A stretch of DNA of 59,205 nt from NCBI RefSeq assembly GCF_016902295.1, contig NZ_JACJLQ010000022.1, positions 1-59,205 on the forward strand. Reading direction: 5' to 3'. Within the stretch, counting starts at the first letter, position 1; the number at the start of each line of letters is the position of its first letter. Below are positions 46,256 to 55,228 of this stretch, piece by piece. A program made the position numbers and the translations under genes. The stretch comes from Bacteroides caecigallinarum (GTDB taxonomy: Bacteria > Bacteroidota > Bacteroidia > Bacteroidales > Bacteroidaceae). The notes beneath the pieces were generated by a model. The model did not search any database. It was not told where the DNA came from and worked only from the letters and a program-made list of their open reading frames with translations.

Positions 46256-48319
46256 CTATTCATTTTCTGCAAGATAGCTATCATAGAGAGCTTCTTGAGA
46301 GCGGAAAGGCACATCACCTTCAGCTATTTGAACAAACTTATTGTCACCAAATCCGTCAACGACACGTCCCTGAAGAGTATCTTTCAGACCATAGTCAACA
46401 ATACGTTTCAATTCTCCTTTTATTGAAGGGTCGTAAACCGGTGTTATCACCTCTACACGGTTATCAAGATTGCGAGGCATCCAATCGGCAGAACCCATGA
46501 ATATCTTTTCCTCTCCTCCGGCTGCAAAAATAAATATACGTGAATGCTCAAGGTAACGGTCGATAATACCGTTAATCCTGATATTACTGCTTACACCAGG
46601 AATGCCAGGAACCAAAGAACAGTTTCCACGTACAAGCAAATCTATTTCTACTCCCGCCTGTGAGGCCTCGTAAAGTTTCTCAACCATTACAGGATCGGTA
46701 ATATGGTTTATCTTAACTTTGATATATGCAGGCTTGCCTGCCTTGCGGTTCTTTATTTCATTGTTGATAAGAGCGATAAACTTGTTCTTCATCTCGTTAG
46801 GCGAAACAAGCAGTTCCTTAAACTTTATCGGCGTATAAGGACGTTCAATGAAATCGAAAACGGCATTTACATCGTTTACCAGTCTTTTAGATGCTGTCAT
46901 CAACACGCAGTCTGTGTACATGCGGGCATTACCCTCGTGGAAGTTACCGGTACTAACACATGCAATATCCGGTCCGGTTTTCATTTCTATATGAGTAATC
47001 TTGGAATGGACTTTCAGTCCTTCAACACCGAAAATAACCTTTATTCCGGCATCCTGCATTTTCTTTGACCAGTTGATGTTAGAAGCCTCATCGAAACGTG
47101 CAAGCAACTCTATAACTACAGTTACCTTCTTTCCGTTTCTTGCCGCACCGATAAGGGCTTTTACCACTTTCGACTCCTTTGCAAGACGGTACAGGGTTAT
47201 CTTTATGCTGTTTACCCTCTTGCTTACCGCAGCTTCCTGAAGCACTCGTATGAAAGAATCGAAGTTATGATACGGAACATGTATAAAACGGTCCTTCTCC
47301 TGTATCTTCGACAAAAGGCTTTCAGGACCATCAAGCTCCTTCTTCATAATCGGAGTCCAAGTAGGGTATTTCAAATTCTTTCTGCCACAATCCGGAAACT
47401 TCATCAGGTCTTTATGATTCTGGTAACGTCCTCCTGAAAGAATTGTATCCCAAGCATCGACATCCAATTTATTCAAGACTTTTTTCATCAAGTCCTTAGG
47501 CATATCACCATCATATATCACACGTAATGGTTCACCACGCTTGCGGCTTTTGACTCCTTTTGAAATTTTCTGCAAAGTACCAGTCCTGAGGTCATTGTCT
47601 ATCTCCATCTCGGCGTCGCGTGTAAACTTAAAGGCGTAGGCTTCGAACTTCGTATATTCCAGTCCCTCGAAGACTATGGGAAGACAACACCTTACTACAT
47701 CGTCAAGATACATCAGATAGCTCTTTCCGTCGCAATCCGGGAGACGGACGAAACGGCCGCACAAACCAACCGGCAATTCAAGAAAGGCATAGTCAGTAAC
47801 AGTTTTTGAACCGTTTTCTTTCTGAAGCTTTACGGCAAGATAGATATTCTCATCTGTTTCCGAATCAAGAGTCTTTACTGCAGAGAACCATACGGGGACT
47901 ATAAACCCATTCAGTTTCTCCTTATAATACGAACGGATATATTCCAACTGTTCCGGAGAGATATTGTCATCATCAACAAGAAATATATTTTCTTTTTCAA
48001 GATCGGAAATAACGCTTTCCACAGCCTGCTCATACTCCTTGGCATATTCCGAGTTGAGTTTTGTGATTTTCTTTATAATCTTCTTAGCCTTGTCTCTATC
48101 TTTTGCGGCAGATTTGTCTTCACACTCCGCTATACGGTTTTGCGAAGCCATACGGACACGGAAGAACTCATCAAGATTATTCGAGTATATACCCAGGAAA
48201 GCCATTCTTTCGAGCAGAGGCACATGCTGACGAGTCGCTTCCTGCAATATTCGCCTGTTAAAATACATCCAGCTTATATCCCTTTCAAGATATGGATTGT
48301 CTTTTTTCTTAATTGCCAT
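46256..48319 (-). CDS. ppk1: Polyphosphate kinase 1
   Basis: Product of 687 residues, standard PPK1 length. It makes polyphosphate from ATP. N-terminal domain YLERDISWMYFNRRILQEA and LERMAFLGIYSNNLDEFFRVR are the family hallmark; the two phospholipase-D-like halves carry the catalytic histidines in KVHSKITHIEM and LEHSRIFIFAAGG, with FMGSADWMPRNLDNRVEV near the C-terminus. Cytoplasmic, membrane-associated in known cases. First of the ppk1-ppx pair. No strong promoter match seen; a TTCCTTTG lies 20 bases before the ATG. Confidence 0.96.
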   Translation of the reverse strand: MAIKKKDNPYLERDISWMYFNRRILQEATRQHVPLLERMAFLGIYSNNLDEFFRVRMASQNRIAECEDKSAAKDRDKAKKIIKKITKLNSEYAKEYEQAVESVISDLEKENIFLVDDDNISPEQLEYIRSYYKEKLNGFIVPVWFSAVKTLDSETDENIYLAVKLQKENGSKTVTDYAFLELPVGLCGRFVRLPDCDGKSYLMYLDDVVRCCLPIVFEGLEYTKFEAYAFKFTRDAEMEIDNDLRTGTLQKISKGVKSRKRGEPLRVIYDGDMPKDLMKKVLNKLDVDAWDTILSGGRYQNHKDLMKFPDCGRKNLKYPTWTPIMKKELDGPESLLSKIQEKDRFIHVPYHNFDSFIRVLQEAAVSKRVNSIKITLYRLAKESKVVKALIGAARNGKKVTVVIELLARFDEASNINWSKKMQDAGIKVIFGVEGLKVHSKITHIEMKTGPDIACVSTGNFHEGNARMYTDCVLMTASKRLVNDVNAVFDFIERPYTPIKFKELLVSPNEMKNKFIALINNEIKNRKAGKPAYIKVKINHITDPVMVEKLYEASQAGVEIDLLVRGNCSLVPGIPGVSSNIRINGIIDRYLEHSRIFIFAAGGEEKIFMGSADWMPRNLDNRVEVITPVYDPSIKGELKRIVDYGLKDTLQGRVVDGFGDNKFVQIAEGDVPFRSQEALYDSYLAENE

Positions 48320-48430
48320 AACGTCTAAAAAATTTTCTGCAAAGGAAAGTTATACATATTACATTGTTATTGCAATTTACAAAAAAAATCTATACAAAAC
48401 TTATTTATAGATATAAAAATGCATATACCA

Positions 48431-49549
48431 TTATATAAATTCCTCTACCATATACATATTAGGCATAAAGACATCAGAAACAAGATTTTCCAATTCATTA
48501 ACTATCATATATCCAGCCGAATTTGCCCAAGCCTTAAACCTCTTATCAGGCTTATAATTATCAGCAAACTGAAGGAGTTTGCTTAAATTGAAATCATCAT
48601 CTACAATTCCTGCCGAACTCCTCATTGCATCGTATGCATTACACTCCTGCTCAATATGCGCAGGTACCATCATCAAAGGTTTACCAAGATACATTGCCTC
48701 GCACACCGATTCGAAACCGGCAGTGCTTGCGTATGCCCTGCAACCTGACATTTGTCTTAAGAACTCCACATCATCAAGTTGATAAAAGGACAATGTCTCA
48801 TCTATTTTCTTCACAGGCGCTTCTTCCCATCTGTCCCAGAAAAAACGCAGATGTGTTTCGGGATGTGCTTCATGCCACCTCATCACACATTCGGAAAATC
48901 CGGAATTAACCATATAGCCGTGTATATAGTTTCCTTCGGAAGTTTCCTGCCTGAACACATCGCTTCTTAATAATGGCGGAACTACCTTGATTCTGTTCTT
49001 GTCATCGTCTCTCATTGGTCTGAAAGAAAGCGCCAAATGTTCTTTTGCGCCCAATGCGGTAATACGTGTAAACAGATTAAGAAGCTTCATTCCGAACTTA
49101 TGTTTGTTTGGCAATTCAAAGTCCTTATGCAGGAAAAGATATTGATGTCCGATACAAACCTGTGGGGCTGAAGGACGATAAAAGAAATAAGTCAGACCAG
49201 TAAGCAATTCATAGAAATTTATAACCATATCTGCCCCGGTACTTTTTATTCTGCTATTTATATAGTGCATACTGCTAAAATACTCGGGCACTTTCATTAC
49301 ATTATATAAAACACTTCGCGTGATATTAACACGTTTATTTGCCGGAGTAGGAAGGAAATTAGGACTCACGAACTGTTTTACAGGCGCATGGACACTTCGT
49401 GTAAAAAAACCAGGCAAACGTCTTGATTCGCTTTTGCCGACAAGCATTTCCACTACTTCATGACCACTCCTCAACAAAGTATCCTCCAACGTTATGGCCT
49501 GAGTAAGGTGCCCACGGCCTTCTCCCTGAACTACAAACAGAAATTTCAT
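48431..49549 (-). CDS. Glycosyltransferase family protein (MurG/GT28-like, MJ1255-type)
   Basis: Product of 372 residues. The start KFLFVVQGEGRGHLTQAITLEDTLLRSGHEV (GEGRGHLTQA loop) is that of the MJ1255/VC2487 family related to GT-B glycosyltransferases such as MurG. The C-terminal half has SGCRAYASTAGFESVCEAMYLGKPLMMVP, the nucleotide-sugar binding region (GFESVCEA). No signal peptide; probably acts at the inner face of the membrane on a lipid acceptor. It overlaps the LpxH-like phosphatase gene by 4 bases (ATGA), so the two probably work in one pathway. Donor and acceptor unknown. Confidence 0.85.
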   Translation of the reverse strand: MKFLFVVQGEGRGHLTQAITLEDTLLRSGHEVVEMLVGKSESRRLPGFFTRSVHAPVKQFVSPNFLPTPANKRVNITRSVLYNVMKVPEYFSSMHYINSRIKSTGADMVINFYELLTGLTYFFYRPSAPQVCIGHQYLFLHKDFELPNKHKFGMKLLNLFTRITALGAKEHLALSFRPMRDDDKNRIKVVPPLLRSDVFRQETSEGNYIHGYMVNSGFSECVMRWHEAHPETHLRFFWDRWEEAPVKKIDETLSFYQLDDVEFLRQMSGCRAYASTAGFESVCEAMYLGKPLMMVPAHIEQECNAYDAMRSSAGIVDDDFNLSKLLQFADNYKPDKRFKAWANSAGYMIVNELENLVSDVFMPNMYMVEEFI

Positions 49550-50346
49550 GATGCTACAGATAATATGGATAGTTTTGATGATTTGTTAATATATTCTATT
49601 ATATCGGAATAGTTGACCACTTCCCAATTGCCGTTTTCATCTTCGATAAGAGCGGAAAGAGTTTCCACCCAATCTCCAGAATTCAAATAATGAATTCCGT
49701 CAATAATCCTATTTTCAGGGTGATGTATATGTCCGCAAATCACACCATCACACTGGCGTTTCCGCGCAAAATCTACAAGTACTTCCTCGAAATCTGAAAT
49801 ATAGGAGACCGCTGATTTCACTTTATGTTTTATCGCCTGCGACAATGAATAATATGGTTTGCCATGCCTTGCGCGATATCTATTATACATACCGTTCATC
49901 CATAGCAACAAAGTATAACCCACATCACCAAGTTTTGCAAGCCATTTCATTTCGGTTGTAACTTTATCAAACACATCGCCATGAGTAACGAAATAATGAC
50001 GGCCGTTACTCTCAAGTATATAATCTCTGACTATACTAACATTAGAAAATTGCAAAGGCACAAGATTATCCAGAAAATCGTCATGGTTGCCACGAACATA
50101 AATAACCTCAGTACCACACTTTTCCATCATTTTCATTATTATCTTGAAAAACCGGGTATGCTCAGCCTTCCATTTTTTCACACCCGATTTTTGCAAATGC
50201 CATCCATCTATAATGTCGCCGTTAAGTATAAGCCGGTCACAATCTACCGCGCTAAGGAAATCACTGACTTCATCCACCTTTGAATGTGACGTGCCAAGAT
50301 GAATGTCCGATAAAACGATTGTTCTGTAATGTGGTCTTAATTCCAT
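49546..50346 (-). CDS. LpxH-like metallophosphoesterase (UDP-2,3-diacylglucosamine diphosphatase family)
   Basis: Product of 266 residues from the ATG at 50346 (MELRPHYRTIVLSDIHLGTS); an ATG 13 codons earlier overlaps a possible promoter. Calcineurin-like motifs in order: SDIHLG (D, H), LNGDIIDGW (GD), RGNHDDFLD (GNHD), THGDVFD and GHIHHPEN (GHxH). LpxH-like insert helices about 150-190. Known relatives remove UMP from UDP-diacylglucosamine in lipid A synthesis, or act on other lipid diphosphates. Because it is coupled to the glycosyltransferase gene, I favour a glycolipid step outside the core lipid A route. Bacteroidales carry several such paralogues. Confidence 0.85.
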   Translation of the reverse strand: MELRPHYRTIVLSDIHLGTSHSKVDEVSDFLSAVDCDRLILNGDIIDGWHLQKSGVKKWKAEHTRFFKIIMKMMEKCGTEVIYVRGNHDDFLDNLVPLQFSNVSIVRDYILESNGRHYFVTHGDVFDKVTTEMKWLAKLGDVGYTLLLWMNGMYNRYRARHGKPYYSLSQAIKHKVKSAVSYISDFEEVLVDFARKRQCDGVICGHIHHPENRIIDGIHYLNSGDWVETLSALIEDENGNWEVVNYSDIIEYINKSSKLSILSVAS

Positions 50347-50534
50347 GTTTCTTACTTTTTTGTCTGACGCAAAATAACGGAACACATGTTACAAAAAGAT
50401 GTACATATAATTAATATACCAATACATTTAATCTTGTCAAACAACAAATCTTTTAATGATACAGGAATGACAATTACGACGAAAATGTTATGCTTTATCT
50501 CTATTTTGTCCTATACTGTTTATATGTAATGCTG

Positions 50535-50542
50535 TATCTTTG
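50535..50542 (+). promoter_or_regulatory. -7 box of the L-galactose operon
   Basis: TATCTTTG, exact TAnnTTTG, 23 bases before the first ATG. No -33 at the right spacing, which fits a promoter that depends on an activator such as the AraC protein encoded at the other end. Confidence 0.55.
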
Positions 50543-50565
50543 CCACAAATCTTAAAATTAAAAAC

Positions 50566-50949
50566 ATGAATAATAACGGTTATAAAGTAAAGGAATATAA
50601 TTGTCCTGTAAAAAGATATTGTCAGACATTAAGCTTAAAGGATAATCCCGAACTGATAGCGGCATACAGAAAGGCACACAGTAAAGAAGAGTCATGGCGC
50701 GAAATAAGAGAAGGGATACGCTCTGTAGGAATACTGGAAATGGAAATCTACATTTTGGGAAACAAACTTTTCATGATTGTTGAGACTCCGCTTGATTTCG
50801 ACTGGGATTCGGCAATGAAAAAATTGGCAACCCTTCCAAGACAAGCAGAATGGGAAGATTATGTCGCAAAATTCCAACAATGCGCCGAGGGTGCCACATC
50901 CGATGAAAAATGGCAAATGATGGAACGTATGTTCTACCTATACGACTAA
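50566..50949 (+). CDS. RhaM-family sugar mutarotase, probable L-galactose mutarotase
   Basis: Product of 127 residues, slightly longer than L-rhamnose mutarotase (about 105). It shows the RhaM/DUF718 layout: KRYCQTLSLKDNPELIAAYR, KAHSKEESWREIREGIRSVGILEMEIY with the conserved His, then GNKLFMIVETP and the acidic-Trp C-terminal helices (LPRQAEWEDYVAKF). The family interconverts sugar anomers. Here it leads an operon for L-galactose oxidation, whose first enzyme is a dehydrogenase, so I infer that it supplies the preferred anomer of L-galactose (or of its 6-deoxy form, L-fucose). Confidence 0.8.
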   Translation: MNNNGYKVKEYNCPVKRYCQTLSLKDNPELIAAYRKAHSKEESWREIREGIRSVGILEMEIYILGNKLFMIVETPLDFDWDSAMKKLATLPRQAEWEDYVAKFQQCAEGATSDEKWQMMERMFYLYD

Positions 50950-51003
50950 CAGACAGAATTTTATCTAACATTATAATAAACCTATAAAAATCTTTTTTAC
51001 ATT

Positions 51004-51936
51004 ATGGAATACCGCGATTTAGGCAAAACAGGCTTGAAAGTTCCTGTGTTAAGTTTTGGAGCCTCTTCATTGGGAGGAGTTTTTCATTCAATCAAAGAAG
51101 AAAATGCTTTGAAGGCAGTATTTACTGCAGTGGAAAACGGACTGAACTTCATTGATGTTTCTCCTTATTATGGTCACTATAAGGCTGAAACAGTTTTGGG
51201 AAAGGCATTGAAAGAAATACCAAGAAGCTCATATACATTATCCACTAAGGTAGGAAGATACGGAAAAGATGGAGTAAACACATGGGATTATTCCGGAAAA
51301 CGCGCAAAGGAAAGCGTGTACGAAAGTATGGAAAGGCTGAATATCGATTATATCGATTTAATCAATGTTCATGACATAGAATTCGCCGACCTGCAGCAAG
51401 TAGTAGATGAGACCTTGCCTGCATTGGTAGAACTTAAGGAAAAAGGAATTGTAGGACATGTGGGAATAACAGACCTTCAGCTTGAAAATCTGAAATGGGT
51501 TATAGAACATTCAAAGCCAGGTGTGGTTGAAACAGTATTGAACTTCTGCCATTATTCACTTAATGATGACAAGTTAGTGGATTTCCTTGATTTCTTCGAA
51601 GAACGCGGCATTGGAGTAATAAATGCCTCACCATTCTCTATGGGACTTCTTACTCAAAGAGGTATTCCAGACTGGCATCCGGCACCAAAACCATTAGTAG
51701 AAGCCTGCAAGAAAGCTGCCGAATATTGTTCAGAACAAGGATATCCAATAGAAAAACTCGCTATTCAATATTCTGTAAGCAACAAGAGAATACCTACCAC
51801 ACTGTTCAGCTCTGCGAATCCGGATTCTGTATTGAAGAACATCAAATATATACAAGAGCCTATTGACTGGAATCTTGTAGAAAAGGTAAAAGAAATAATT
51901 GGCGACCAGAAAAGAGTAAGTTGGGCAAATTCATAA
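51004..51936 (+). CDS. Aldo/keto reductase, probable L-galactose 1-dehydrogenase
   Basis: Product of 310 residues, AKR (TIM-barrel) family. Start YRDLGKTGLKVPVLSFGASSLGG; catalytic tetrad visible as Asp and Tyr in FIDVSPYYGHYKAE, Lys in STKVGRYG and His in INVHDIEFAD; C-terminal NAD(P) site TLFSSANPDSVLKNIK. The closest named group is plant and bacterial L-galactose dehydrogenase. In the Bacteroides vulgatus pathway the enzyme at this position oxidises L-galactose to L-galactono-1,5-lactone. The same gene order here supports that role. The lactonase gene follows after 12 bases. Confidence 0.87.
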   Translation: MEYRDLGKTGLKVPVLSFGASSLGGVFHSIKEENALKAVFTAVENGLNFIDVSPYYGHYKAETVLGKALKEIPRSSYTLSTKVGRYGKDGVNTWDYSGKRAKESVYESMERLNIDYIDLINVHDIEFADLQQVVDETLPALVELKEKGIVGHVGITDLQLENLKWVIEHSKPGVVETVLNFCHYSLNDDKLVDFLDFFEERGIGVINASPFSMGLLTQRGIPDWHPAPKPLVEACKKAAEYCSEQGYPIEKLAIQYSVSNKRIPTTLFSSANPDSVLKNIKYIQEPIDWNLVEKVKEIIGDQKRVSWANS

Positions 51937-51948
51937 AACACTATTGCA

Positions 51949-52872
51949 ATGGAAATGACAATTATTGATGCGCATTCACATTTATGGCTGTATCAGGACA
52001 CAGAGGTTGACGGTCTAAAAATACAGACAACGGAAAATGGCCAATCATTGTTCATGGGGGAGATACGCCAGATGCTCCCCCCGTTTATGATTGACGGACG
52101 TAACAGTGCCGAGGTATTTTTAGCCAACATGAACTATGCACAGGTTGGCGCTGCTGTAGTGACACAGGAATACATAGACGGCATACAAAATGACTATCTG
52201 ATGGAGGTCAAAAGAAAATATCCTGACCGTTTCTTCGTATGCGGAATGTGCGAATTCAGAAAAGACGGATTTTACAGTCAGGCTGAAGAGCTGATAAGCA
52301 AAGGTTTCAAAGGAATCAAGATTCCTGCCCAAAGACTTCTAATGAAAGACAAAAGAGTTTACCTCAATTCTGAAGAAATGATGAAGATGTTTCACCTTAT
52401 GGAGAAAAACAATATCATTCTTTCTATAGACCTTGCCGACGGTGACACACAGGTGGGAGAACTTAAAGAAGTCATATCGGAATGCCCTGATATGAAAATT
52501 GCAATAGGACATTTTGGGATGGTTACCACCGACAGATGGCAAGAACAAATAAAACTTGCAAGAAACAAGAATGTTATGATTGAGTCAGGAGGTATAACAT
52601 GGCTTTTCAATGACGAGTTCTATCCATTCAATGGCGCTGTAAAAGCCATCAGGGAAGCTGCCGATCTTGTTGGAATGGACAAACTGATGTGGGGGTCCGA
52701 TTATCCGAGAACAATAACCGCCATCACATACCGCATGTCATACGATTTTATTATTAAATCAAAGGAACTGTCTGATAAAGAAAAAGAATTATTCTTAGGC
52801 AAGAATGCCAAATCATTCTACGGGTTCGGTGAACTGCCAGTGCTTCCTTACATAAAAAACATGTCAGAATGA
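51949..52872 (+). CDS. Amidohydrolase-family lactonase, probable L-galactono-1,5-lactonase
   Basis: Product of 307 residues. Amidohydrolase-superfamily barrel: IIDAHSHLWLYQ (HxH metal pair, about 5-16), GFKGIKIPAQRLL, KIAIGHFGMV (His) and MWGSDYPRTITAITY (metal Asp, about 247). This is the COG3618/COG2159 type that opens sugar lactones. It follows the dehydrogenase and should hydrolyse L-galactono-1,5-lactone to L-galactonate. It overlaps the permease gene by 4 bases (ATGA), so translation is probably coupled. Confidence 0.87.
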   Translation: MEMTIIDAHSHLWLYQDTEVDGLKIQTTENGQSLFMGEIRQMLPPFMIDGRNSAEVFLANMNYAQVGAAVVTQEYIDGIQNDYLMEVKRKYPDRFFVCGMCEFRKDGFYSQAEELISKGFKGIKIPAQRLLMKDKRVYLNSEEMMKMFHLMEKNNIILSIDLADGDTQVGELKEVISECPDMKIAIGHFGMVTTDRWQEQIKLARNKNVMIESGGITWLFNDEFYPFNGAVKAIREAADLVGMDKLMWGSDYPRTITAITYRMSYDFIIKSKELSDKEKELFLGKNAKSFYGFGELPVLPYIKNMSE

Positions 52873-54116
52873 GAAACAAATATCTAATACCTTTATCACT
52901 TATTTTCAGTTTGTTCTTCTTGTGGGCAATAAGCAGCAATCTGCTTCCCACCATGATAAGACAACTGATGAAAACATGCGAGCTCAACGCTTTTGAGGCT
53001 TCATTCACTGAATCGGCTTACTGGATTGCATATTTCATTTTTCCTATACCGATAGCCATGTTCATGAAGCGTTTCAGTTACAAATCGGGAATAATCGTGG
53101 GTTTGCTTCTTGCTGCAGTAGGCGGATTACTGTTTTTCCCAGCGGCATCAATAAAGCAATACTGGGCATATCTGATGATTTTCTTCATCATTGCCACAGG
53201 TATGTGTTTTCTTGAAACTGCAGCCAACCCGTACGTCACAGCGCTTGGTTCACAGGAAACTGCGTCAAGACGCCTGAACCTTGCACAATCGTTCAACGGT
53301 CTTGGAGCATTTATTTCTGCCATGTTCTTGAGCAAACTCATACTTACAGGATACAATTACACCCGTGAGACACTTCCACAGGACTATCCCGGAGGATGGG
53401 ACGGATATATACAGATGGAAACAGATGCTATGAAACTGCCTTATCTGTGTTTGGCAGCACTGTTAATACTGATAGCCATCATACTGATATTCTCCAAACT
53501 GCCAAAGATAGACGATGAAAAGAATGATAATAAAGGAAATACTAAACTCATAAACTTTAAGGTTCTTAAAAGGTCGCATTTGAAATGCGGAGTAATCGCG
53601 CAATTCTTCTATAACGGTGGACAAACCGCAATAAACAGTCTGTTCCTGGTTTACTGCTGCATGTATGTAGGGCTGCCTGAAGATACAGCAACAACTTTTT
53701 TCGGTTTCTACATGCTGGCATTTTTAGCCGGAAGATGGATTGGCACGATGCTAATGGTAAAATTCCGTCCGCAGGACATGCTCTTTGTTTACTCCATAGT
53801 AAATATAATCCTATGTGGCATTATAATGATTTTCGGCGGTATGACCGGTCTATATGCCATGCTTGGAGTTTCATTCTTCATGTCGATAATGTACCCTACA
53901 CAGTTCTCACTCGCGATAAACGATTTGGGTGAAGACACAAAAAGCGGCTCGGCATTCTTGGTTATGGCAATCATAGGTAATGCCTGTATTCCACAACTTA
54001 CAGCTTACATAATGAATCATAATAAGGATGTCTATTACTTTGCATATATCATTCCGTTAATATGCTTCTTCTTTACAGCATATTATGGATGGAAAGGATA
54101 TAAAATAAAAGATTAA
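52869..54116 (+). CDS. MFS permease of the fucose-permease (FHS) type
   Basis: Product of 415 residues with about 12 membrane segments. The FucP-family signature is plain: LFFLWAISSNLLPTMIRQLM, AYWIAYFIFPIPIAMFMKRF, MCFLETAANPYVTALGSQET (the conserved ETAANPY), RRLNLAQSFNGLGAF. It is expected to bring L-galactose (or L-fucose, which differs only at C6) across the inner membrane by H+ symport. The position inside the L-galactose operon and a 4-base overlap with the lactonase gene support L-galactose. Confidence 0.88.
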   Translation: MRNKYLIPLSLIFSLFFLWAISSNLLPTMIRQLMKTCELNAFEASFTESAYWIAYFIFPIPIAMFMKRFSYKSGIIVGLLLAAVGGLLFFPAASIKQYWAYLMIFFIIATGMCFLETAANPYVTALGSQETASRRLNLAQSFNGLGAFISAMFLSKLILTGYNYTRETLPQDYPGGWDGYIQMETDAMKLPYLCLAALLILIAIILIFSKLPKIDDEKNDNKGNTKLINFKVLKRSHLKCGVIAQFFYNGGQTAINSLFLVYCCMYVGLPEDTATTFFGFYMLAFLAGRWIGTMLMVKFRPQDMLFVYSIVNIILCGIIMIFGGMTGLYAMLGVSFFMSIMYPTQFSLAINDLGEDTKSGSAFLVMAIIGNACIPQLTAYIMNHNKDVYYFAYIIPLICFFFTAYYGWKGYKIKD

Positions 54117-54145
54117 AATATTTCAAACCCCAAAAACAAAAAGAT

Positions 54146-55162
54146 ATGAAAGCATTACAAATAGCAGAAGCAGGTGTTGTCAGAGTTGCTGATGTAGAAA
54201 AACCTGTACTAAAATCCGGTGAAATTTTATTAAGTATTAAATATGTAGGATTTTGCGGTTCAGACCTTAATACATATCGTGGAAACAATCCAATGGTAAA
54301 AATGCCTGTAATACCAGGTCATGAAGTCGGAGCTGTCATTGAAGAAATTGGTGAAGGTGTTCCGGAAGGATTTCACAAAGGTATGGCGGTTACTGTAAAC
54401 CCATACACAAACTGCGGCAAATGTGCTTCATGCCGTAATGGAAGAGTAAATGCGTGCGAACATAATGAAACTCTCGGCGTTCAACGCAATGGTTCAATGC
54501 AGGAATACCTTGTATTACCGTGGAATAAGGTTATTCCAGCCAACGGTTTGTCGGCAAAAGAATGTGCTCTTATCGAGCCGATGAGCGTAGGTTTCCATGC
54601 TGTATCAAGAGGTCAGGTTACAGATATTGACACTGTAGCCGTTATCGGTTGCGGGATGATAGGACTTGGAGCTATTGTACGCGCAAGCCTGAGAGGAGCG
54701 TCTGTAATCGCAATAGATCTGGATGACGAAAAACTTGAGCTTGCGAAAAGATTAGGAGCAAGATATGTCATAAACTCTAAGACAGAAGATACAGTCAAGA
54801 AAATAAAGGAGATTACTGACGGATATATGGCAGACGTTGTAATAGAAGCTGTAGGTAGTCCTGCTACATACGTTACCGCTATTGATGCCGTTTCATTCAC
54901 CGGCAAAGTGGTATGTATAGGCTATGCAAAGAGCGATGTTTCTTTCCAGACTAAGTACTTCGTACAGAAAGAACTTGATATCCGCGGCTCAAGAAATGCA
55001 ATGCCGGAAGATTTCAGAGCAGTAATACAGTATCTGAAAAACAGTAATTGCCCTAAGGAAGAACTTATCTCAGCAATAGTTAAACCTGAAGAAGCTGGTG
55101 ACGCGCTAAAGAAATGGTCTGAAAATCCAGGAAAGGTATTCAGAATTTTGGTTGAATTCTAA
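54146..55162 (+). CDS. Zinc-dependent alcohol dehydrogenase, probable L-galactonate 5-dehydrogenase
   Basis: Product of 338 residues, medium-chain dehydrogenase. Catalytic zinc ligands in YVGFCGSDLNTYRG (Cys) and VIPGHEVGAVIEE (His, Glu); structural zinc cluster CGKCASCRNGRVNAC (four Cys, about 90-104); NAD loop VAVIGCGMIGLGAI (about 168-181) followed by an acidic residue (AIDLDDEKL), indicating NAD+. In the known pathway it oxidises L-galactonate to D-tagaturonate, feeding the next gene. It could also act on L-idonate-like acids; the operon context favours L-galactonate. Confidence 0.88.
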   Translation: MKALQIAEAGVVRVADVEKPVLKSGEILLSIKYVGFCGSDLNTYRGNNPMVKMPVIPGHEVGAVIEEIGEGVPEGFHKGMAVTVNPYTNCGKCASCRNGRVNACEHNETLGVQRNGSMQEYLVLPWNKVIPANGLSAKECALIEPMSVGFHAVSRGQVTDIDTVAVIGCGMIGLGAIVRASLRGASVIAIDLDDEKLELAKRLGARYVINSKTEDTVKKIKEITDGYMADVVIEAVGSPATYVTAIDAVSFTGKVVCIGYAKSDVSFQTKYFVQKELDIRGSRNAMPEDFRAVIQYLKNSNCPKEELISAIVKPEEAGDALKKWSENPGKVFRILVEF

Positions 55163-55228
55163 TTACCATATTCAGAGAATCAAAATTTAAACCACACAAA
55201 ATGTTTAACATATAATTAGCATACTATA

